Source: MGIIa-L3 sp038150305 | Lineage (GTDB): Archaea; Thermoplasmatota; Poseidoniia; Poseidoniales; Poseidoniaceae | Direction: 5' to 3' | Assembly: GCA_038150305.1 (NCBI GenBank) | Contig: JAYOTG010000005.1 | Location: 40,984 to 104,983 of the forward strand | DNA length: 64,000 bases | In this document: piece after piece, positions 59,438 through 64,000 of the stretch | How positions within the stretch are numbered: the first letter of the stretch is position 1 | Layout of the letters: the number at the start of each line of letters is the position of its first letter | Position numbers and translations under genes: made by a program | The notes under the pieces: model-generated | The model's input: only the letters and a program-made list of their open reading frames with translations | Database searches by the model: none | What the model was told of the DNA's origin: nothing

Positions 59438-60743
59438 GGCATGGACGGTGCACAAATTCGGAGGATCCGTCCTCCGTGGAGCTCCTGACCTTGACCGCTT
59501 GGCGGACCGCATCGCCGAAGACGACGGCCCAGCAGCTATCGTGGTGTCCGCACTGTGGGGCACGACGGATCGGTTGCTGCGTGCCGTGGACGACCCACGG
59601 TACGCCGATCGGTTGGTGTCAGATCTTCGTTCCCACCACTTGATGTACGCACCGCGCCTCGACCGGGGACGTGACGGAAGCAGATTTGAGCATGTGCTGC
59701 TCACGATGGAAGAAGCCCTGAGGCGACGGCGAGCAGACCCTACCGACGACGATGCGCGCATCCAACTCTTGGCCTCGGGGGAACGGCTCTCGGCTCTGGT
59801 CATCGCTAACCACCTCCGCAGATGCGGTTTTCCGGCCCATGCGGTCGGAGCAGAGGACATCGGCATGATGCTCTCGGGCACGCTCGAAGCGGACGCTGTC
59901 GATTTGGAAGAGAGCGGCCGTAGGTTCGACCGGAGCATCCTCCACGGCATCCCCGTCATCACCGGATGGCTTGGATCTGGACGGGACGGCGCCCTCGCTT
60001 TACTTGGACGCGGTGGATCAGACCACACGGCCACGGCCATGGCCCACCTGCTCGGCGCTCGGCGCGTCATCCTGTGGAAGGACGTCCGTGGCATCCATCC
60101 CGTGAATCCCAGGTGGGGCATCGACACCGAACCGATCGCCTATGTCCCCTACGAATTGGCTCGGATGGCCGCTGGATTGGACGCCACTGTGCTGCATCCA
60201 GCGACCGTTGGACCCTGCATTGCTGACGGGATCCCGATCGAAGTGCGTCACTTGAGCGAGGCCCTGAGCAGCCCCGCACCGACCACCATCGGCCCTGACC
60301 TCATCACCGACTCAGGCCTTCTTGCAGCAGCGTGCACCATGGACGTGTGCGCCGTCGAGGTGACCTTCCCCCCGGTTGGCACCCCAGGCACACAACAGGC
60401 GGCGTTGCTGACGCAACTGGCCAACCACGGACTCAGCGTTCACGCCTCGCTCTCCTGGGTGGACGGCATCAGGCTCATCGTGGACGCGAACAGCATCAAG
60501 GCCATCGAGGCATCGCTGACGGTGCTGGGAATGCAGGTCAATCTCGTCGGAGAGGCTTCGGCCATGATCACCTTCATTGGATCATGGAAGGATCCAGAAG
60601 CCTGGCTCCATGACCTCAGCATGGACGACGTGGATGTGGTCGACCACGACACGCGAAGGATCCGAATTTTGGTCCCGAGGGATGAGGTGAAACTCGCTTT
60701 GGAACAAACGGCGAGGAAAGCGTCCTGGCTCGCCGAGGCGTGA
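59430..60743 (+). CDS. lysC: Aspartate kinase
   Basis: Phosphorylates L-aspartate, the first step to lysine, threonine, methionine and aspartate semialdehyde. The N-terminus VHKFGGSVLRG is the kinase signature. LLASGERLSALVIANHLR, ITGWLGSGRDGALALLGRGGSDHTATAMA and ILWKDVRGIHPVNPRW follow. Two ACT-like domains form the C-terminal third, suggesting feedback control. 437 residues. ADH synthase in this cluster needs aspartate semialdehyde, so placement here may balance the two pathways. It overlaps aroC by 8 bp. Confidence 0.92.
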   Translation: MGEAWTVHKFGGSVLRGAPDLDRLADRIAEDDGPAAIVVSALWGTTDRLLRAVDDPRYADRLVSDLRSHHLMYAPRLDRGRDGSRFEHVLLTMEEALRRRRADPTDDDARIQLLASGERLSALVIANHLRRCGFPAHAVGAEDIGMMLSGTLEADAVDLEESGRRFDRSILHGIPVITGWLGSGRDGALALLGRGGSDHTATAMAHLLGARRVILWKDVRGIHPVNPRWGIDTEPIAYVPYELARMAAGLDATVLHPATVGPCIADGIPIEVRHLSEALSSPAPTTIGPDLITDSGLLAAACTMDVCAVEVTFPPVGTPGTQQAALLTQLANHGLSVHASLSWVDGIRLIVDANSIKAIEASLTVLGMQVNLVGEASAMITFIGSWKDPEAWLHDLSMDDVDVVDHDTRRIRILVPRDEVKLALEQTARKASWLAEA

Positions 60744-61664
60744 TCACGCTTCGCGGCTCTCGCGCCAGCGCTGCAAATGCATCGGCAGGTTGAGCGCGAA
60801 CAGGGCCCCAGTGACGAGGAACACGAAGAGCGTACCGAGCGCGACGCCGTACACCGAAGTCAGTTCGACGGATTCCTCAAGTCGACGAGCGGTGTTGCTG
60901 GACAGCACACCGACCAAGGCAGGGAGGATGGTGTTGGCGGAGAGCACAAGCGTGGCCAGCACAATGGAAATGATGGGGTTGAGGACGAGCGCGCGGTGGT
61001 ACTTGCCAACGATCTTGCCGGGATTCATGACGTACACTTCGTTAGTGCGAATGCTGGTGTCCAGCATGCTGTATCGCAGCACGCCATTGCCAATTTCGAT
61101 GTACATGATAAGGAAGACCGCGTAGACCACGACAAGGCTGCTCAGCAGGAAGGGACGGTCAGCGAGCCCGAAGGGGTCGAAGGAAAGCGCAACCTTCGAG
61201 GAAGCAAAGCGCAGGATGGCGAGGATGAAGAGCACGTTGGACGCCAAGAGGTATCGGCCGTCCCGGCGGAAGGTCCCAACGAATCCTGCAATCGTCGCCA
61301 AAGCAATGACCACGACTTGGACGGTGGTCGCCACGCCGATGCTGCCGGTCAGCATGTACCAGATGGTGCCGGCTCCTGGGGAGACGATCAGCGTCAGGAA
61401 GGCCAAGGCAATGAGGATTCCATACACCGCAAGTTGTAGGTTCTGGACCATTTTGTCGGGAGGGAGGAATTTCATCTTCGGCACCAAGGGGCCACCGAGG
61501 AGGCTTTCGACAAAGGAGGGAATCTGAATCTCCGGAATGGCGTCCTTGGGAATTTCCGTGCCGATGCCGGCATTTCCTGCCAGCTTCTTCCGGCTGGGAG
61601 CAGAAGACCGCACGGTCTTGCTCTCGTACAGGTGAGCGGTGTCGCCGGACGTTTTTGCTGCCAT
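60744..61664 (-). CDS. Hypothetical membrane protein of MoxR-DUF58 cluster
   Basis: 306 residues. The N-terminal 75 residues are soluble with an unstructured Ser/Lys start. At least six hydrophobic helices follow, from LQLAVYGILIALAFLTLIV to SVYGVALGTLFVFLVTGALF. It lies 9 bp after the DUF58 gene and may be its membrane partner. The gene abuts the lysC stop with no gap. No family recognised. Confidence 0.65.
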   Translation of the reverse strand: MAAKTSGDTAHLYESKTVRSSAPSRKKLAGNAGIGTEIPKDAIPEIQIPSFVESLLGGPLVPKMKFLPPDKMVQNLQLAVYGILIALAFLTLIVSPGAGTIWYMLTGSIGVATTVQVVVIALATIAGFVGTFRRDGRYLLASNVLFILAILRFASSKVALSFDPFGLADRPFLLSSLVVVYAVFLIMYIEIGNGVLRYSMLDTSIRTNEVYVMNPGKIVGKYHRALVLNPIISIVLATLVLSANTILPALVGVLSSNTARRLEESVELTSVYGVALGTLFVFLVTGALFALNLPMHLQRWRESREA

Positions 61665-61673
61665 GACCTCACC

Positions 61674-62996
61674 TCAGAATCCTCGCGCTCCTGCGAGGGC
61701 CGTCGAAAGGAGCATGTCGGGCTCCCAATCCATGATGTTGACACCAAGTCCACGAAGTTCCCCAATGAGGACGTCGCGCTCGGTCTTGAGCACCTCATAC
61801 CCGGTGCGGTCGAGGCGCTTTGCATCGAACTCGAACTCAAGGGATGAAGGTGAAAGCACAGTCACGTCGAAGTCGCGTGCACGGAAGTCGCGCAGCGCGT
61901 TGATGATGGTCGGATCATCCTCGAGGTTGCTCAGGACGATGATCGGGCTTCCCTTGTTGATGTGGGGCAAGATGCGGTTCACGACGACTTGGAGCGGCGT
62001 GTTGCCCTTCGCCACGGCGCCGGCCAGCTTTGTCAAAATCACGTAGAGCTGCTTCTTGCCCGTGTCACGGTCAACGCTGACGACCTCGTCGCCGTACACG
62101 ATGACACCGACCGAATCACGGCGGCCGAGGAAGTACTTGGCCAACGAGGCCGCGGCACGCGTGGAGTACACGAGCGCGTTGCGGCTGACTGGGCCGGTCT
62201 CGGCGACGGAACGGGAATCGACGAGGATGATCACGTCGGACACCGCGTCGCGTTCGCGCTCGTTGACCATGAGCTTGCCGGAGCGGGCGTAGGCGGACCA
62301 GTTGATGGCCCGGAACGAGTCGCCTTCGAAGTATTCGCGCAGGGAGTAGAACTCCGAACCTGGACCAGGCTGTCGAATGTTGACCGCACCGGTGAAGATC
62401 TTCGGCACGCGGGACTTGACGAAGGTCTCCTTGAGGTCCTCCATCTTGGGGAAGACCAGGAAGTCGTTGTAGACGTGGAGCTCCTTCTCACGGTGGAACA
62501 GTCCGAAGGCGTCCTGCATCCGGACCGCAACAGGCCCGAGGCTGTAGAAGCCTCGAAGGGGGCACTCGACGGTGTACTCGATGAAGGTCTCACGGCGGGG
62601 GCCGAGTTCCATCAGGATGTAGTTTGAACCGGACTTGATGCGCATGACCTCGGGAACGCGGTCGCGTACCTCGAGGATCTTCGCCAAACCTGAATGGTTC
62701 TGCATTCTGAGCGTGACGCTCAACTCACCGTCCTCGAAGAGGCGCGCACTGGACATCTTTCGCATCGCAGAGACGTTGCCGAGGGCCATGCCCTCCTCTC
62801 CAGTGAACTCTTCTGACCGACGTCCGGAGGAGGCGACGTCGGCGTGTCCACCGAAGAGAGCGGCCCAGGTCAAGATCACGAAGATGACCACCGCGATGGT
62901 CACCAGCTGCGAATTTCGCAAGGTGAGGCCGAGCAAGTACATCGCGACAGCAAGGCTGCCGAGCATGGCTGATTTACGGCTCCACATGGTGGCCAC
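61674..62996 (-). CDS. DUF58 domain membrane protein
   Basis: 440 residues. Two N-terminal hydrophobic helices (about 9-50) anchor a domain with beta sandwich (about 70-190) and the DUF58 signature PGPGSEFYSLREYFEGDSFRAI followed by NWSAYARSGKLMV. A vWA-like domain follows (DVIILVDSRSVAE, the metal site being partly altered, then SLAKYFLGRRDSVGVIVYG). It is typically coupled to MoxR ATPases, as here, 27 bp after the moxR gene. Confidence 0.9.
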   Translation of the reverse strand: MATMWSRKSAMLGSLAVAMYLLGLTLRNSQLVTIAVVIFVILTWAALFGGHADVASSGRRSEEFTGEEGMALGNVSAMRKMSSARLFEDGELSVTLRMQNHSGLAKILEVRDRVPEVMRIKSGSNYILMELGPRRETFIEYTVECPLRGFYSLGPVAVRMQDAFGLFHREKELHVYNDFLVFPKMEDLKETFVKSRVPKIFTGAVNIRQPGPGSEFYSLREYFEGDSFRAINWSAYARSGKLMVNERERDAVSDVIILVDSRSVAETGPVSRNALVYSTRAAASLAKYFLGRRDSVGVIVYGDEVVSVDRDTGKKQLYVILTKLAGAVAKGNTPLQVVVNRILPHINKGSPIIVLSNLEDDPTIINALRDFRARDFDVTVLSPSSLEFEFDAKRLDRTGYEVLKTERDVLIGELRGLGVNIMDWEPDMLLSTALAGARGF

Positions 62997-63023
62997 TCTC
63001 CGATTCAGATGACGTGAACGACC

Positions 63024-63977
<954 letters not shown>

Positions 63978-64000
63978 TTCGGGGCTGCTCTGGTGCCGGG

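Overview
The window reads as a GC-rich fragment of a planktonic marine euryarchaeon, most likely Marine Group II (Candidatus Poseidoniales). That lineage call is an inference from gene content. The archaeal markers are ribosomal protein S6e, aIF2-gamma with its PIN-domain neighbour, RNA polymerase subunit K, Orc1/Cdc6, Dph2, PurP, a complete H-I-K-E-C-F-A-B-D rotary ATPase operon, the archaeal shikimate genes (ADH synthase, DHQ synthase II, GHMP-type shikimate kinase), a tRNA-Ser without encoded CCA, and TATA boxes about 25 bp upstream of several genes. These sit beside bacterial-looking genes: class II HMG-CoA reductase, a class II CCA-adding enzyme, SMC-ScpA-ScpB, heme A synthesis (CtaA/CtaB), tryptophan 2,3-dioxygenase, a glutathione S-transferase and a proteorhodopsin-type light pump.

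Layout. 1-5.5 kb: membrane proteins, an M61 peptidase, a SerK/ParB-like protein, the CCA enzyme and an EF-hand protein. 5.5-12.4 kb: acyl-CoA dehydrogenase, a GcvH-like protein without its lipoyl lysine, purine phosphoribosyltransferase, Dph2, Orc1/Cdc6, S6e, aIF2-gamma and a PIN protein. 12.4-16.9 kb: a DUF357 protein, a propeller-like protein and an AAA+/winged-helix protein. The AAA+ gene is divergent from HMG-CoA reductase across a helically phased GTTA(A/G) repeat array. 16.9-25.1 kb: smc-scpA-scpB, a zinc-ribbon membrane protein and NadB. 25.1-28.5 kb: ketopantoate reductase and a predicted inactive site-2-protease homologue. 28.5-37 kb: the A-type ATP synthase operon. 37-41.4 kb: a UbiE-like methyltransferase, three tandem KaiC-like RecA-fold genes of which only one keeps a full P-loop, a pilin-like lamin-tail protein and tRNA-Ser(GCU). 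41.4-50.7 kb: a large secreted protein split by an N-run that looks like a failed contig overlap, ctaB-ctaA, an exported thioredoxin, rpoK, tryptophan dioxygenase, purP and GST. 50.8-54.4 kb: three linked genes of unknown function. 54.5-60.7 kb: aromatic amino-acid genes (ADH synthase, DHQ synthase II, shikimate kinase, chorismate synthase) plus aspartokinase, interrupted by the rhodopsin gene on the opposite strand. 60.7-64 kb: a membrane protein, DUF58 and MoxR.

How the genes fit together. The rhodopsin and the rotary ATPase could together form a light-driven energy route. CtaA/CtaB imply a heme-A terminal oxidase. Aspartokinase makes the precursor of the aspartate semialdehyde that ADH synthase consumes, which may explain its place beside the aromatic genes. 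No CRISPR array, insertion sequence or rRNA was seen. No gap between genes exceeds 300 bp; the two largest are about 206 bp (15428-15633) and 190 bp (58168-58357), and both carry regulatory features listed below.
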